Source: Flavobacterium undicola (GTDB lineage Bacteria; Bacteroidota; Bacteroidia; Flavobacteriales; Flavobacteriaceae). From it: a stretch of DNA of 64,000 nt. The translations under genes and the position numbers were made by a program. Below are positions 43,309 to 53,452 of this stretch, in pieces. Location: positions 62,001-126,000 of the forward strand of contig NZ_JAAAPM020000008.1 of NCBI RefSeq assembly GCF_009909155.2. The letters run 5' to 3'. Within the stretch, counting starts at the first letter, position 1. The number at the start of each line of letters is the position of its first letter. The notes below the pieces were generated by a model, which searched no databases, had not been told where the DNA came from, and saw nothing but the letters and a program-made list of their open reading frames with translations.

Positions 43309-44160
43309 ATGAAAAAGCTACTTCTAATATTCGTATTTACATTTTCTATTTTTTCGTTAAAAGCCCAAGAAGACCTAAAAGACACTACAAAAGTCTGGAC
43401 AAAAAAAGGCAATATGTCTCTATTATTAAGTCAATCGGCTTATAACAAAGAATGGCTTGGTGGCGGTACCTCAAACGTTGCCGGGAATTTTGGTTTAAAC
43501 TACGACTTCAATTATAAAAAAGGAGATGTGGTTTGGGACAACAAATTCATTCTAGCCTACGGATTAAGTAAAATAAAAGGCAACGAAAGAACAGCTAAAA
43601 CTGATGACCGCCTCGAATTGAACTCACTTTGGGGTAAACAATCTGGGACTAAAAACTGGTACTATTCGATGTATTTTAACTTCAAATCGCAAATGGATAC
43701 TGGTCTTGACAAAAACAATGTAAAAATATCTCATTTTTTCTCTCCTGCTTATTTCCAATTTGGCCCTGGTTTCTTATGGAAAAAAGACAATAATGCAAGT
43801 GTTAACTTTGCTCCTGCGGCAGCAAAATTAATTTTGGTTCACAAACATTTTACCGAATTAGTACCTTCTTTTGGAGTTTTACAAGGAGACAATTCTCGTG
43901 TGGAATTTGGAGCCAGCATTTCGGCCTATTATAAATTCAATGCCATTACTAATGTTTCTATCGAAAATATCTTGAATTTATATTCAAACTATTTAGATAA
44001 CCCACAAAATGTTGACGTCAATTACCAAATGAACGTGGTTATGAAAATCAACAAATACCTATCGGCAAACATTGCTGTACAAACCATCTACGATGACAAT
44101 TCAATAAAAGCCGTTCAGGTAAAAGAAGTTTTTGGATTAGGCATTAACTACGGTTTTTAG
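43309..44160 (+). CDS. DUF3078 domain-containing outer-membrane protein
   Basis: The 283-residue product has a signal peptide (residues 1-19, LKAQ) and then a DUF3078 domain: the SQSAYNKEWLGGGTSNVAGN motif directly after the signal region, followed by alternating beta strands ending in NYGF with a C-terminal aromatic residue. DUF3078 proteins are predicted outer-membrane beta-barrels of Bacteroidota with no known substrate. It is monocistronic, between two hairpins. Confidence 0.88.
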   Translation: MKKLLLIFVFTFSIFSLKAQEDLKDTTKVWTKKGNMSLLLSQSAYNKEWLGGGTSNVAGNFGLNYDFNYKKGDVVWDNKFILAYGLSKIKGNERTAKTDDRLELNSLWGKQSGTKNWYYSMYFNFKSQMDTGLDKNNVKISHFFSPAYFQFGPGFLWKKDNNASVNFAPAAAKLILVHKHFTELVPSFGVLQGDNSRVEFGASISAYYKFNAITNVSIENILNLYSNYLDNPQNVDVNYQMNVVMKINKYLSANIAVQTIYDDNSIKAVQVKEVFGLGINYGF

Positions 44161-44178
44161 TTTCCAATCTAATCACTT

Positions 44179-44216
44179 AAAAATCCCTTTTGAGAAATTT
44201 TTCAAAAGGGATTTTT
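44179..44216. terminator. Bidirectional terminator
   Basis: A perfect 15-bp stem (44179-44193 with 44202-44216) with 8-base loop separates the convergent DUF3078 gene and the lipoprotein gene ending at 44224. Confidence 0.85.
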
Positions 44217-44223
44217 TATAGTA

Positions 44224-44931
44224 TCAAATTACATTCTTTTTCTGTCCAAATACAAAACGAATACCAAAACCAACATTCAACGGATAAGTCCTTGCATTGG
44301 AATAAGGCGAAAGCGGATTATCCGTAAAATGAATAGGAAATCCTAGAAGAAAATCAAAACGAAAAGCCCTAGAACCTAAGCCCAACAGAAATCCAGGTTC
44401 TACTACAAAATATTCGGAATGAATACGATCTTTAGTTGTGTTTAAATGGTTTCCCTCATAAAACAAATAACTGTTTTTTAAGCAAAATATAGCATCTCCC
44501 TTGATTCCTCCAATAATTTCACCTCCACTGATACCTGCATTGAGCTGTACAAAAGGGCGGCGAAAGTTTCCTTCATATCGCTTAGCTACATGTGTAGTAT
44601 CTGTATAAGCAAAGTTAGAGCCAAAGCCAATTCCTCCTGATACATATACGTTTTTTGCAAAATATCCTGCGGCAACTTCCCCTTCATGAGAACGATAATT
44701 ATTCATCCCTCCAGCATTATACATTCCCATAACACCAAAATGTTCTGTAAGAGACACAGCCCCTTTGGAAGTGAAACCCGAAGAACTTACTTCAGCTGAC
44801 ACATGCACTTCACCTTTATTATTGAACAATACAGGATTCACTGTGGGTGCAAAATACTTATAATTAGACGATTTACAAGATGATAAAACAATAAGACTAA
44901 AAAGCAAAATAGATTGGGACAATTTTCTCAT
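44224..44931 (-). CDS. Lipoprotein with beta-barrel-like pattern, function unknown
   Basis: The 235-residue product has a lipobox cysteine C19 (LSSC) and a mature part rich in glycine and aromatic residues in an alternating pattern (VSGGIGFGSNFAY, FVQLNAGISGGE), ending in GFGIRFVFG. This looks like an outer-membrane beta-barrel with a lipid-anchored N-terminus, a type common in Bacteroidota. No family could be recalled with certainty. The gene stands alone, downstream of the hflX region on the same strand but separated by a repeat element. Confidence 0.65.
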   Translation of the reverse strand: MRKLSQSILLFSLIVLSSCKSSNYKYFAPTVNPVLFNNKGEVHVSAEVSSSGFTSKGAVSLTEHFGVMGMYNAGGMNNYRSHEGEVAAGYFAKNVYVSGGIGFGSNFAYTDTTHVAKRYEGNFRRPFVQLNAGISGGEIIGGIKGDAIFCLKNSYLFYEGNHLNTTKDRIHSEYFVVEPGFLLGLGSRAFRFDFLLGFPIHFTDNPLSPYSNARTYPLNVGFGIRFVFGQKKNVI

Positions 44932-45021
44932 AGTAGGTTTTTGAGTACGCCAAATATACGGCTGTTAATTAAATTTCAATAGCAATACTCAAGAAATCAA
45001 TTGCAACATTAAAACGACTGC

Positions 45022-45122
45022 ATGAGGGATGGTAGCGGTATCCTTTTGTGGAGTGCTAACGAAACAAAAGATAAAGCGAACAGCCCGACCCAGCTGGAAC
45101 GCAGTGGAAGCTGGGGCATGCC
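45022..45122. repeat. REP-like hairpin element, copy 2
   Basis: Two hairpins are visible: 45043-45049 with 45064-45070, and CCCAGCT at 45089-45095 with AGCTGGG at 45109-45115. The first hairpin is flanked by AGCGGTATCCTT and AAAGATAAAGCG, the same core words as in the element at 11531-11606. GC content is well above the surroundings. Confidence 0.75.
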
Positions 45123-45129
45123 AAAAAAA

Positions 45130-45158
45130 AATCCCTCCTGAAAAATTCAAAAGGGATT
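45130..45158 (-). terminator. Terminator after hflX
   Basis: A 7-bp stem (45130-45136 with 45152-45158) followed on the minus strand by a run of T lies 23 bases after the hflX stop codon. Confidence 0.65.
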
Positions 45159-45180
45159 AAGTAGTTTTATTTTGAGAAAA

Positions 45181-46413
45181 TTATTCTTTTTCTTCTTTTT
45201 CAATCGCATCCTTGTAATCAGGATACAGAAACTTATTGTATGGGAAACGGGTAATATGAATTTGCCTTACAGCTTCATAGACTCTTTCTCTAAATTCCTC
45301 AAAATTTTGTTTATTGGTTGCCGAAATAAACAAGGCATTCTCCTCACCTACACGACTCATCCAAGTAGATTTCCACTCTTCAAGTGTATAATGTTTGGTA
45401 GTTTTTTCGGTCATTAAATCGTCTTCGTCAATGGTCAAATATTGGTAAGCATCAATTTTATTAAAGACCATAATTACGGGTTTGTCCCCTGCTTTAATGT
45501 CTAATAAAATTTGGTTTACCGAAGCAATGTGATCTTCAAAATCAGGATGCGAAATATCAACCACATGCAACAACAAATCGGCTTCGCGAACCTCATCCAA
45601 AGTACTCTTGAATGAATCCACCAATTGTGTTGGTAGTTTTCGAATGAAACCTACGGTATCCGAAAGCAAGAAAGGCAAGTTCTTAATCACCACTTTTCGA
45701 ACGGTAGTATCCAGTGTAGCAAACAATTTGTTTTCAACAAAAACATCACTTTTCCCAATGGCGTTCATCAAAGTTGATTTTCCCACATTGGTATAACCTA
45801 CTAAAGCCACACGAACCATCGCACCTCGATTGCTGCGTTGGGTTCCCATTTGCTTATCGATAAGCTTGATTTTTTCTTTCAACAACGAAATTCTGTCCCG
45901 CACAATACGTCTATCGGTCTCAATCTCAGTTTCTCCGGGACCACGCATCCCAATACCCCCTTTTTGACGTTCTAAGTGTGTCCACAATCCTGAAAGTCTC
46001 GGCAATAAATAGATACATTGAGCCAATTCTACCTGAGTTCTTGCATAAGAAGTTTCGGCACGTTGTGCAAAAATATCCAAGATAAGATTGGTTCTATCCA
46101 GGATTTTACAATCGATAATTTTGGAGATATTTTTTTGTTGCGAAGGCGTTAATTCGTCATCAAATATGATGGTCGAAATTCCGTTTTCTTTCACATAAAG
46201 GTTTATCTCATCTATTTTTCCTGTTCCCAAAAAAGTTTTAGGATTGGGTTTATCTACTTTTTGAAAAAAACGTTTTACCACCTGACCACCTGCAGTAAAG
46301 GTCAAAAACTCTAATTCGTCAAGATACTCATTGAGTTTTTCTTCACTCTGATTTTGAGTAACAACACCAACAATGACCGTTTTTTCAAAATTTATTACTT
46401 CTTTTTCTAACAT
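45181..46413 (-). CDS. hflX: Ribosome-associated GTPase HflX
   Basis: The 410-residue GTPase has the HflX N-terminal domain (FLGTGKIDEI, IIFDDELTPSQQKN), the glycine-rich linker GGIGMRGPGETEIE, and the G domain with P-loop GYTNVGKS at 206-213, DTVGF and NKID. HflX binds the 50S subunit and splits stalled ribosomes, for example after heat or antibiotic stress. The length, with a short C-terminal tail rich in glutamate and lysine, is normal. It is monocistronic with a -7 element at 46430-46437 and a terminator downstream. Confidence 0.95.
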   Translation of the reverse strand: MLEKEVINFEKTVIVGVVTQNQSEEKLNEYLDELEFLTFTAGGQVVKRFFQKVDKPNPKTFLGTGKIDEINLYVKENGISTIIFDDELTPSQQKNISKIIDCKILDRTNLILDIFAQRAETSYARTQVELAQCIYLLPRLSGLWTHLERQKGGIGMRGPGETEIETDRRIVRDRISLLKEKIKLIDKQMGTQRSNRGAMVRVALVGYTNVGKSTLMNAIGKSDVFVENKLFATLDTTVRKVVIKNLPFLLSDTVGFIRKLPTQLVDSFKSTLDEVREADLLLHVVDISHPDFEDHIASVNQILLDIKAGDKPVIMVFNKIDAYQYLTIDEDDLMTEKTTKHYTLEEWKSTWMSRVGEENALFISATNKQNFEEFRERVYEAVRQIHITRFPYNKFLYPDYKDAIEKEEKE

Positions 46414-46429
46414 ATCATATAATAAGCTG

Positions 46430-46437
46430 CAAATTTA
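46430..46437 (-). promoter_or_regulatory. -7 promoter element for hflX
   Basis: On the minus strand this reads TAAATTTG, matching TAnnTTTG, about 16 bases from the hflX ATG. No convincing -33 element was found. Confidence 0.4.
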
Positions 46438-46557
46438 ATCATTTGCACGCTACTAATATCGATATCAGTTTATAAAATGAAAAACAGGAATAAGATTCGT
46501 GTTCTAAAAGTTCAAATGGATTTTTAATTATTTTTACAGGAACTAAATCCAAATAGA

Positions 46558-48201
46558 ATGAATCGATTTTTGACATTTATCGTCTTACTGTTTCCGCTAC
46601 TTCTTTTTGCCCAAAACACTATTGATTCCCTGTTGAATGATCTGGACAAAACTATTGACAATTACCAACTATATTCTAAAAAGAAAGAAAGCAAAATCAA
46701 TACATTCAAGGGACTGCTGAAATATACTTCGACAGATCTCCAAAAATATGAAATTTGCGGAAAGTTATATGAAGAGTACAAATTGTATCAATCGGATTCA
46801 GCATTAAATTATGCTAAAAGAAATTTACAAATTGCAGGCACACTAAAGGATATCTCAAAAATTAAATCTGCAAAATTAAATCTGGCTTCCATCATGGGAA
46901 CTTTAGGAATGTATAAGGAAGCTACGGATATCCTCCATAATATTGACATTGCATCTTCCCCCGAGCTTAAAGGTTTTTATTTTGGAGTAAACAGTACCAT
47001 CTATGATTTAATGTCTGATTATACTGCTTCGCTTCAAGAAAAAAAGAACTATATTTTACTTTGTAAACAATATCGGGATTCTTGCTTATTGTCTTTTCCT
47101 GCTTCATCCAAATCAAATCTCATTTTCCAATCCAGTAAACTTGTCGAAAGCGGAAAATATGATGAAACACTTAATTTATTGCTTGATTATTTCCCTGAAA
47201 TTGCCCCTGAAAATCCAGACCGGGCGATTATAGCTTATATTATTTCACTATCCTATCACGGAAAAAAAGACCGAAAAGAGGAAAAAAAATGGCTGACTAT
47301 TTCGGCTATATCCGACTTACAGTTAGCCAAAAAAGAATATATCTCTCTTCGTTCTCTAGCTTTTCTAATGTATGAAGAAGGAGATATAGACCGTGCCTAT
47401 AAATACATGAAACGATCTCTGGAAGACGCTATTTTCTGTAATGCCCGTCTGAGAACCTACGAAATTTCTAAGATGATTCCTATCATTAACGAAGCGTATG
47501 AAAAACAAAACGAGACCAATCGATTCCAACTGATCCTGTTTTTGGTAAGTACCAGTATCTTATCGCTGTTTCTGTTGTCAGTTTTATTGTTGCTTTTCAA
47601 ACAGATGAAAAAATTATCTAAAGCGAAACAGGAAATCAGCCAGGCCAATGGCCAGCTTTCTGAACTCAACAAAGAATTGCAGCTCATTAATGAGAAGTTG
47701 AATGCCGCCAACAACACCCTTACGGAAGCCAATCTGGTAAAAGAAATTTATATAGGCCGTTATATGGATCAGTGCTCTGACTATATAGGAAAATTAGAAG
47801 GCTACCGCCGGAAACTGAATCTTATGGCGACAACCGGGAAGATAAATGATCTGGTGAGTGCCGTAAAATCAAAAGAATTTATCGAGAATGAACTCAAGGA
47901 GTTTTACACTAATTTTGACAAAACGTTTTTATCCCTTTTTCCTGGCTTTATCAAAGAGTTTTCTGCTTTACTCGTAGATGATGAAGTAACCCAATTGAAG
48001 GAAGGGGAATTGCTTAATACCGAATTAAGAATCTTCGCATTGATCCGGTTAGGCATCAAAGACAGTGCTAAAATAGCTGTTTTTCTACGTTATTCTGTAT
48101 CGACAATCTATAACTATCGCTCCCAACTCAAAAATAAGGCTGTTGGATCCCGGGAAGAGTTTGAGGCCAGAGTAATGCAAATTGGAACCAATTTAAAATA
48201 A
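46558..48201 (+). CDS. DUF6377 / SusR-like membrane regulator
   Basis: The 547-residue protein has a signal peptide (1-19), a TPR-like helical sensor region in the periplasm (about 20-320), one membrane segment at 324-347, a coiled coil (about 348-395) and a cytoplasmic DUF6377 region ending in a helix-turn-helix at about 493-530 (AVFLRYSVSTIYNYRSQL) like LuxR-type DNA-binding helices. This is the layout of SusR from Bacteroides, a membrane-spanning activator that senses maltose or maltooligosaccharide and turns on the starch-utilisation genes. It precedes the GH13 and SusC/D/E genes, so it is the likely regulator of this locus. Confidence 0.85.
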   Translation: MNRFLTFIVLLFPLLLFAQNTIDSLLNDLDKTIDNYQLYSKKKESKINTFKGLLKYTSTDLQKYEICGKLYEEYKLYQSDSALNYAKRNLQIAGTLKDISKIKSAKLNLASIMGTLGMYKEATDILHNIDIASSPELKGFYFGVNSTIYDLMSDYTASLQEKKNYILLCKQYRDSCLLSFPASSKSNLIFQSSKLVESGKYDETLNLLLDYFPEIAPENPDRAIIAYIISLSYHGKKDRKEEKKWLTISAISDLQLAKKEYISLRSLAFLMYEEGDIDRAYKYMKRSLEDAIFCNARLRTYEISKMIPIINEAYEKQNETNRFQLILFLVSTSILSLFLLSVLLLLFKQMKKLSKAKQEISQANGQLSELNKELQLINEKLNAANNTLTEANLVKEIYIGRYMDQCSDYIGKLEGYRRKLNLMATTGKINDLVSAVKSKEFIENELKEFYTNFDKTFLSLFPGFIKEFSALLVDDEVTQLKEGELLNTELRIFALIRLGIKDSAKIAVFLRYSVSTIYNYRSQLKNKAVGSREEFEARVMQIGTNLK

Positions 48202-48490
48202 TAAAAATTACTTATAAATAAGGTCTTCAGGATAAAAATAAGCCTGAAGACCTTTTTTTGCGTTCTGAAACCACCACTTTTTTTTACCAACTATTTTTTT
48301 GTAACACATTGATTTACTTATGATTGTAGTTTAAATAACAGGGTTTTAATCTACTTTTTTATAATGAGAAAAATCTGGAGCATGTAAAGCCCCTAATTTT
48401 ACTTGTTCGAAATTGAAAAACATCACTAACCTGTTTTTTGTTTTTTTATGAATCGATTTCATTTAAAAACGAGAACTAAAAACCAACCAA
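48202..48490. other. Spacer upstream of the GH13 gene
   Basis: The 289-bp spacer holds the terminator at 48220-48254 and AT-rich sequence with no consensus TAnnTTTG promoter. Promoter use may need the SusR-like activator. A shared ACTAACCTG word lies at 48425-48433. Confidence 0.45.
48220..48254 (+). terminator. Terminator after the SusR-like gene
   Basis: A perfect 12-bp stem (48220-48231 with 48243-48254), 11-base loop and T run follow the stop codon by 18 bases. Confidence 0.85.
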
Positions 48491-50260
48491 ATGAAATTAC
48501 ATTTTCCAAAGTGCATTGCCCTCGCTTCTCTTTGCCTGGGATTACTGTTGACAAACTCAACCACAGCACAAGAAAACAAATCAACCATAGACCGTAAATG
48601 GTGGAAAGAAGCCGTAGTGTATCAAATCTATCCACGTAGTTTTAAAGACACCGATGGTGATGGCGTAGGAGATTTAAAGGGAATCATTCAGAAATTAGAT
48701 TATATCAAAAGTTTAGGGGTTGATGTCGTTTGGCTCAATCCTATTTATGGCTCTCCCAATGCTGACAATGGATATGATATTTCAGATTATAAAGCCATAA
48801 TGAAGGAGTTTGGAACCATGGAAGATTTTGATGCATTATTAAAAGGAATGCACGAAAGAGGGCTGAAACTGGTCATGGATTTGGTAGTCAATCACAGTAG
48901 TGATGAACACCAATGGTTTCAGGAAAGTAGAAAATCAAGGGATAATCCGTATAGAGATTATTACCATTGGTGGCCTGCCGAAAAGGGAAAACCGGCTTTT
49001 CGTCCAGGGTCTTTTGAAGCCGATGGAAGCGGTTGGCGTTATGATAAACAAACCGATTCTTATTACCTGCATTATTTCAACTTCAAACAACCGGACTTGA
49101 ACTGGGAAAACCCAAAATTGCGTCAGGAAATTTACAGTATGATGAATTGGTGGTTCCAAAAAGGAATCGACGGATTTAGAATGGACGTAATTCCGTTTAT
49201 TTCAAAAGACACTACTTTCCCGGTGATTACACAGGAAGAACTGAATAAAAACTACCATGGCAGTTGGGGTGTTTATATGGCCAGCGGGCCACATTTACAT
49301 GATTACCTTCAAGAAATGAATCGCGAAGTATTGAGCAAATACGATTGTATGTCATTGGCCGAAGGAGCCGGAATGCTGACTTCTACCGCTTTAAACTTTG
49401 TAGATGAAGACCGTAAAGAACTCAATATGGGGTATCATTTTGAAGGGACTGATTTGGGTTATGTCCCAGGTTATTTCAAAAAAATGGGTCCTTATTCATT
49501 AGTTAAGTTCAAAAAAATCTATTCTGATTGGGATAAAGTCTATGAAAAGAAAGGCTGGGGAACCATCTATTTAGGAAATCACGACCAGCCCCGAATGACT
49601 TCCCGTTGGGGAAATGACGTGCCGGAATTCAGAGCCGTTTCTTCAAAATTACTGACCACTTTTCTGCTTTCTATGAGAGGAACACCCTATTATTATAATG
49701 GTGACGAGATAGGAATGGTAAATGCTAAATTTAACCGAATCGAAGACTACCGTGACATTGAAACGCTGGCAGAATATGAAAAAGTAAAAATCGCCGGCGG
49801 AAACTTAAAAGAATTTATTGAAAATCAAAAAACAGGAGGAGCCAGAGATAACGGAAGAACTCCTTTTCAATGGAACAGCTCAAAAAATGGCGGATTTACA
49901 ACAGGGACTCCCTGGCTAAAAGTAAATGACAACCACGTTAACCTCAATGCCGAAGCGCAGGAAAAAGACCCTAATTCGGTTTTGAATTATTTTAGAAAAA
50001 TGACAAAATTGCGTAAAACAAATCCCATTCTGATTTATGGAAAATACAGCTTACTGGACAAAGACAATCCAAATATTTATGCGTATACCCGAGAATTAGA
50101 TGGTAAAAAAGTATTGGTCTTACTAAATTTTTCTGCCAAAAACGCCAAAGCCAATACCGGTTTCAATATCAAAAAGGCAAAAGTCTTAATTGACAATTAT
50201 GGAAGTGTTGCCAAAGATGGGTTTTTAAGACCCTATGAAGCTGTTATATACCAATTGTAA
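48491..50260 (+). CDS. GH13 alpha-glucosidase / oligo-1,6-glucosidase
   Basis: The 589-residue enzyme has a signal peptide (about residues 1-26) and the GH13 (beta/alpha)8 barrel: calcium-loop DTDGDGVGD, region I LVVNHSS, nucleophile D232 in GFRMDV, acid/base E291 in LAEGAG, and NHD with transition-state stabiliser D365. The overall sequence is nearest to alpha-glucosidases and oligo-1,6-glucosidases (GH13_31 group), which trim glucose from maltooligosaccharides or isomaltooligosaccharides. The signal peptide places it in the periplasm. It is followed by susC after 200 bases, and its 3' end is duplicated at 56394-56571. Confidence 0.93.
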   Translation: MKLHFPKCIALASLCLGLLLTNSTTAQENKSTIDRKWWKEAVVYQIYPRSFKDTDGDGVGDLKGIIQKLDYIKSLGVDVVWLNPIYGSPNADNGYDISDYKAIMKEFGTMEDFDALLKGMHERGLKLVMDLVVNHSSDEHQWFQESRKSRDNPYRDYYHWWPAEKGKPAFRPGSFEADGSGWRYDKQTDSYYLHYFNFKQPDLNWENPKLRQEIYSMMNWWFQKGIDGFRMDVIPFISKDTTFPVITQEELNKNYHGSWGVYMASGPHLHDYLQEMNREVLSKYDCMSLAEGAGMLTSTALNFVDEDRKELNMGYHFEGTDLGYVPGYFKKMGPYSLVKFKKIYSDWDKVYEKKGWGTIYLGNHDQPRMTSRWGNDVPEFRAVSSKLLTTFLLSMRGTPYYYNGDEIGMVNAKFNRIEDYRDIETLAEYEKVKIAGGNLKEFIENQKTGGARDNGRTPFQWNSSKNGGFTTGTPWLKVNDNHVNLNAEAQEKDPNSVLNYFRKMTKLRKTNPILIYGKYSLLDKDNPNIYAYTRELDGKKVLVLLNFSAKNAKANTGFNIKKAKVLIDNYGSVAKDGFLRPYEAVIYQL

Positions 50261-50271
50261 ATTCCACTGAA

Positions 50272-50289
50272 AAGAAGAAGAAGAAGAAG
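50272..50289 (+). repeat. (AAG)6 trinucleotide microsatellite
   Basis: Six tandem AAG units, 11 bases after the GH13 stop and 171 bases before the susC start. Confidence 0.9.
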
Positions 50290-50460
50290 TAACTTAATTA
50301 TCTAAGAAAAAGAAATAATAACACTACACCTGAGATTTGGTTTAGTATTATTTACATAATTGGTGTTTTCTTCCATAACAATCTGTTTTGTGTGTCCGTA
50401 ATTTCAGAACGGGACATATTTTAATATTGCTTTGAATTACTAACCAAAATTTTTATAAAA

Positions 50461-53433
50461 ATGAAATTAACAAAACTATTTTTTGTTTGTTTTTCATCAT
50501 TACTGTTTTCATTCTTGGCTCAAGCGCAAGATATAAGTGTTAATGGTTTGATAAAAGATGAAAGCGGAAAGTCCTTGCCAGGGGTAACCGTGTTACTTAA
50601 AAACACTACCAAAGGAACCATAACTGATTTTGATGGTAAATTCCAAATTAAAGCGCCTTCTAATGGTGTTTTGGTAATAAGCTATATTGGCTATGCCAAC
50701 ATTGAGACACCAATAAATGGAAAGAGTAGCATTACAATAACCTTAAAAGAAAGCCTTGAGGCTCTTGGTGAAGTTGTCGTAATTGGGTATGGAACACTTG
50801 ACAAAAAGGAGGTTACCAGCGCCATAACCCACATTGGTTCAAAGGATTTACTCCAGATTGCAGGCAATGGAGCGCTCAATGCCATCCAGGGAAAAGTTGC
50901 CGGGTTAAGTGTCGTGAATACAGCTCCTGCCGATCCAAATTCCAGCCCTAGTCTGCAGCTTCGTGGTGTTTCCTCGCGCAATGCAGGTTTAGGTCCCTTA
51001 TATGTAATTAATGGCATTCCCGGAGGAAATGTGGATAATATTAACCCAAGTGACATTGAATCAATAGATGTACTGAAAGGAGGCGCTGCCTCTGCTATTT
51101 ATGGAACCCGTGGTGGAAATGGGGTTATCATTATCACTACTAAAAAAGGATCCGCTCAGTCCAAAACTTTCTATGATGGATACTTTAGTATTGATACGCC
51201 AACTAACGAAATAAAAGTGCTAAGCCCTGACCAATTTGTTGCCCACAACAGGGGTACGGACTATGGTTATAAAACCGATTGGTTTAAAGAAGTAAGAAGA
51301 GACGTAGCCTATCAACACAAACATTTTTTGAGTTTCTCAGGTGGTAATGCAAAATCAAACTATTATGCTTCATTTGATTACCGGGATGCTAACGGCCTTG
51401 ACCTGCGCTCCACCAAACAAGAATATGGTGCCCGCATAAGCCTGAACCACACGTCAGCCAATGATTTGTATTCCGTATCTGTAAACATCGCTCCCCGGAA
51501 ACTCCTTTATAATAGTGCCAGCTGGGATGCCTTTAAACAGGCAATTACCCTGAATCCGACACTGCCCGTTAAAGACCCTGTAAATCCTAACAATTATTTA
51601 TATATTAATAATGGATTTGCCGGTGCTTATAATCCGGTTGAGGATCAGACAACAATTTTAAGTGGGGGTGAAGGCAGGTATGTTGACTGGAGCGGATCTT
51701 TCAAATTGAATATTCTTAAAAATTTGGATACCAAGGTTACTGTGGGTGAGCAGGCCAGTACATTCTATAATCATTATTTCAGACCCTCTTATAATTCCAA
51801 TGCCATCAATGGAAATAATGGGAGAAATTCTGCCAATCAAGATTATTATTATGGAGACCAGAGATTCTTCGACTGGATAGGCAATTATTCCTTGCGAATG
51901 GAAAAACATACCTTTAAATTATTGGGTGGATATACTTATAATTATTTTAATACTGCTGGTTTAAATGGTGGAAATCAGAATTTCCCTTCAGACGCACTAA
52001 CTTATAATAATTTGGGAACTGGCACCTATAATCTTCCTCTTCCCACAAACGGATCTTCTGGCGACTACACATTTAGAACGGTGGGCAGTTTTAAAAACGA
52101 TTCAAAATTGATTGCCTTCTTTAGTCGTGTAAACTATGATTTTGACGGTAAGTATTATTTTTCTGCCAGCATTCGTCATGAAGGTTCTTCAAAAATGGGT
52201 CCACATAATAAATGGGGTAATTTTCCAGCGGTATCTGCCGGATGGAGAATTTCAAATGAACAATTTTTATCAAATGTTAAATGGATTAATGATTTGAAGC
52301 TAAGGGTTGACTATGGTGAAACCGGCAACCAGGATTTTGCCAACTATCTTTCTTTAGCGGTTTATTCCGGTTTTGGATATTATTCCTATAATGGAACCAA
52401 TTATCAGGTTTGGGGCCCTAACCAAAATACAAACTATAATTTAAGATGGGAAAAAGCACAGAATTTCAATGCCGGTTTAGACTTTGAATTCTTCAATAAT
52501 AAAGTGGAGGGCAGCATTAACTATTATAACAGAACTAATAAAGATTTATTGGGTTATTATAATGTACCTATACCCCCTAACGTTCAGAATAGTACTTTTG
52601 TGAATGTGGGAACCATGAAAAATTCAGGGTTGGAGCTTCAATTGAATGCCACTATTTTAAGTACTAAAGATCTTAATTATAAGGTCAGTTTTGCAGGTGC
52701 TACCAATAACAACAAGTTTGTTTCCTTTTCCAACGATATTTACCAAGGGTTGAATTATAATGACCTAGTTGATATGCCTGGCCCCGGATCTCCAGGAACA
52801 GCACAAAGGCTTCAGGAAGGAAAGCGGGTAGGTAGTTTCTACATGCTGAAATCAGCAGGTATCGATGCCACCGGAAGATTGATGGTATATGATAAAACCG
52901 GAAATATCATTCCTGGGAATCAGGCTTCATCAGCGGACAAGCAATTTGTTGGAAATGGACTTCCTAAATTTACCGGAAGTTTAGGACATTCAGTTAATTA
53001 TAAAAACTTTGACCTGAGCGTATATTTTAGAGGCGCTTTTGGATATGATATATTTAATACCAAAGCATTTTATGCCGGCACGCCAGTTACCCAGGGAGGC
53101 GCTAATGTATTGGCCTCTGCTTATGGAAATGGGAAATATGCCGCACTTACTAATCCGGAAACTTATACACTTCTTTCAGATTACTTTTTGGAAAAAGGAG
53201 ATTTTGTTAAGTTAGATAATGTTTCACTGGGTTACACACTAAAATCCCCCATCAAGCAAATTGAAAGTACCCGATTTTATTTTATAGGAAGAAATTTGTA
53301 CACGTTTACAAAATGGACTACAGGTGACGTTGAATCTGTCAACCTAAACGGCATCACACCGGGTATCAACCCTTCTTTGTCCTACTATCCTTCCACAATA
53401 CAACTTATTGTTGGACTTCAAGTTAAATTTTAA
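50461..53433 (+). CDS. susC: SusC/RagA family TonB-linked outer-membrane transporter
   Basis: The 990-residue protein has a signal peptide (1-23), an N-terminal carboxypeptidase-regulatory-like domain (about 25-100, GKSLPGVTVLLKNTTKGT), a plug domain with VVVIGYGTLDKKEVTSA and GGAASAIYGTRGGNG, and a 22-strand barrel ending in aromatic-rich strands with final F. SusC-type barrels import oligosaccharides captured by their SusD lid, powered by TonB. The gene is followed after 19 bases by susD. The neighbouring GH13 enzyme and SusE/F-like binder suggest an alpha-glucan substrate. Confidence 0.96.
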   Translation: MKLTKLFFVCFSSLLFSFLAQAQDISVNGLIKDESGKSLPGVTVLLKNTTKGTITDFDGKFQIKAPSNGVLVISYIGYANIETPINGKSSITITLKESLEALGEVVVIGYGTLDKKEVTSAITHIGSKDLLQIAGNGALNAIQGKVAGLSVVNTAPADPNSSPSLQLRGVSSRNAGLGPLYVINGIPGGNVDNINPSDIESIDVLKGGAASAIYGTRGGNGVIIITTKKGSAQSKTFYDGYFSIDTPTNEIKVLSPDQFVAHNRGTDYGYKTDWFKEVRRDVAYQHKHFLSFSGGNAKSNYYASFDYRDANGLDLRSTKQEYGARISLNHTSANDLYSVSVNIAPRKLLYNSASWDAFKQAITLNPTLPVKDPVNPNNYLYINNGFAGAYNPVEDQTTILSGGEGRYVDWSGSFKLNILKNLDTKVTVGEQASTFYNHYFRPSYNSNAINGNNGRNSANQDYYYGDQRFFDWIGNYSLRMEKHTFKLLGGYTYNYFNTAGLNGGNQNFPSDALTYNNLGTGTYNLPLPTNGSSGDYTFRTVGSFKNDSKLIAFFSRVNYDFDGKYYFSASIRHEGSSKMGPHNKWGNFPAVSAGWRISNEQFLSNVKWINDLKLRVDYGETGNQDFANYLSLAVYSGFGYYSYNGTNYQVWGPNQNTNYNLRWEKAQNFNAGLDFEFFNNKVEGSINYYNRTNKDLLGYYNVPIPPNVQNSTFVNVGTMKNSGLELQLNATILSTKDLNYKVSFAGATNNNKFVSFSNDIYQGLNYNDLVDMPGPGSPGTAQRLQEGKRVGSFYMLKSAGIDATGRLMVYDKTGNIIPGNQASSADKQFVGNGLPKFTGSLGHSVNYKNFDLSVYFRGAFGYDIFNTKAFYAGTPVTQGGANVLASAYGNGKYAALTNPETYTLLSDYFLEKGDFVKLDNVSLGYTLKSPIKQIESTRFYFIGRNLYTFTKWTTGDVESVNLNGITPGINPSLSYYPSTIQLIVGLQVKF

Positions 53434-53452
53434 ATTCTAATCCGAAGAAAAA

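Noticed and set aside
45172-45417. Plus-strand frame of 81 codons at the hflX 3' end
   Set aside because: It lies opposite hflX coding sequence and begins with a phenylalanine-rich run derived from the lysine/glutamate tail of hflX.
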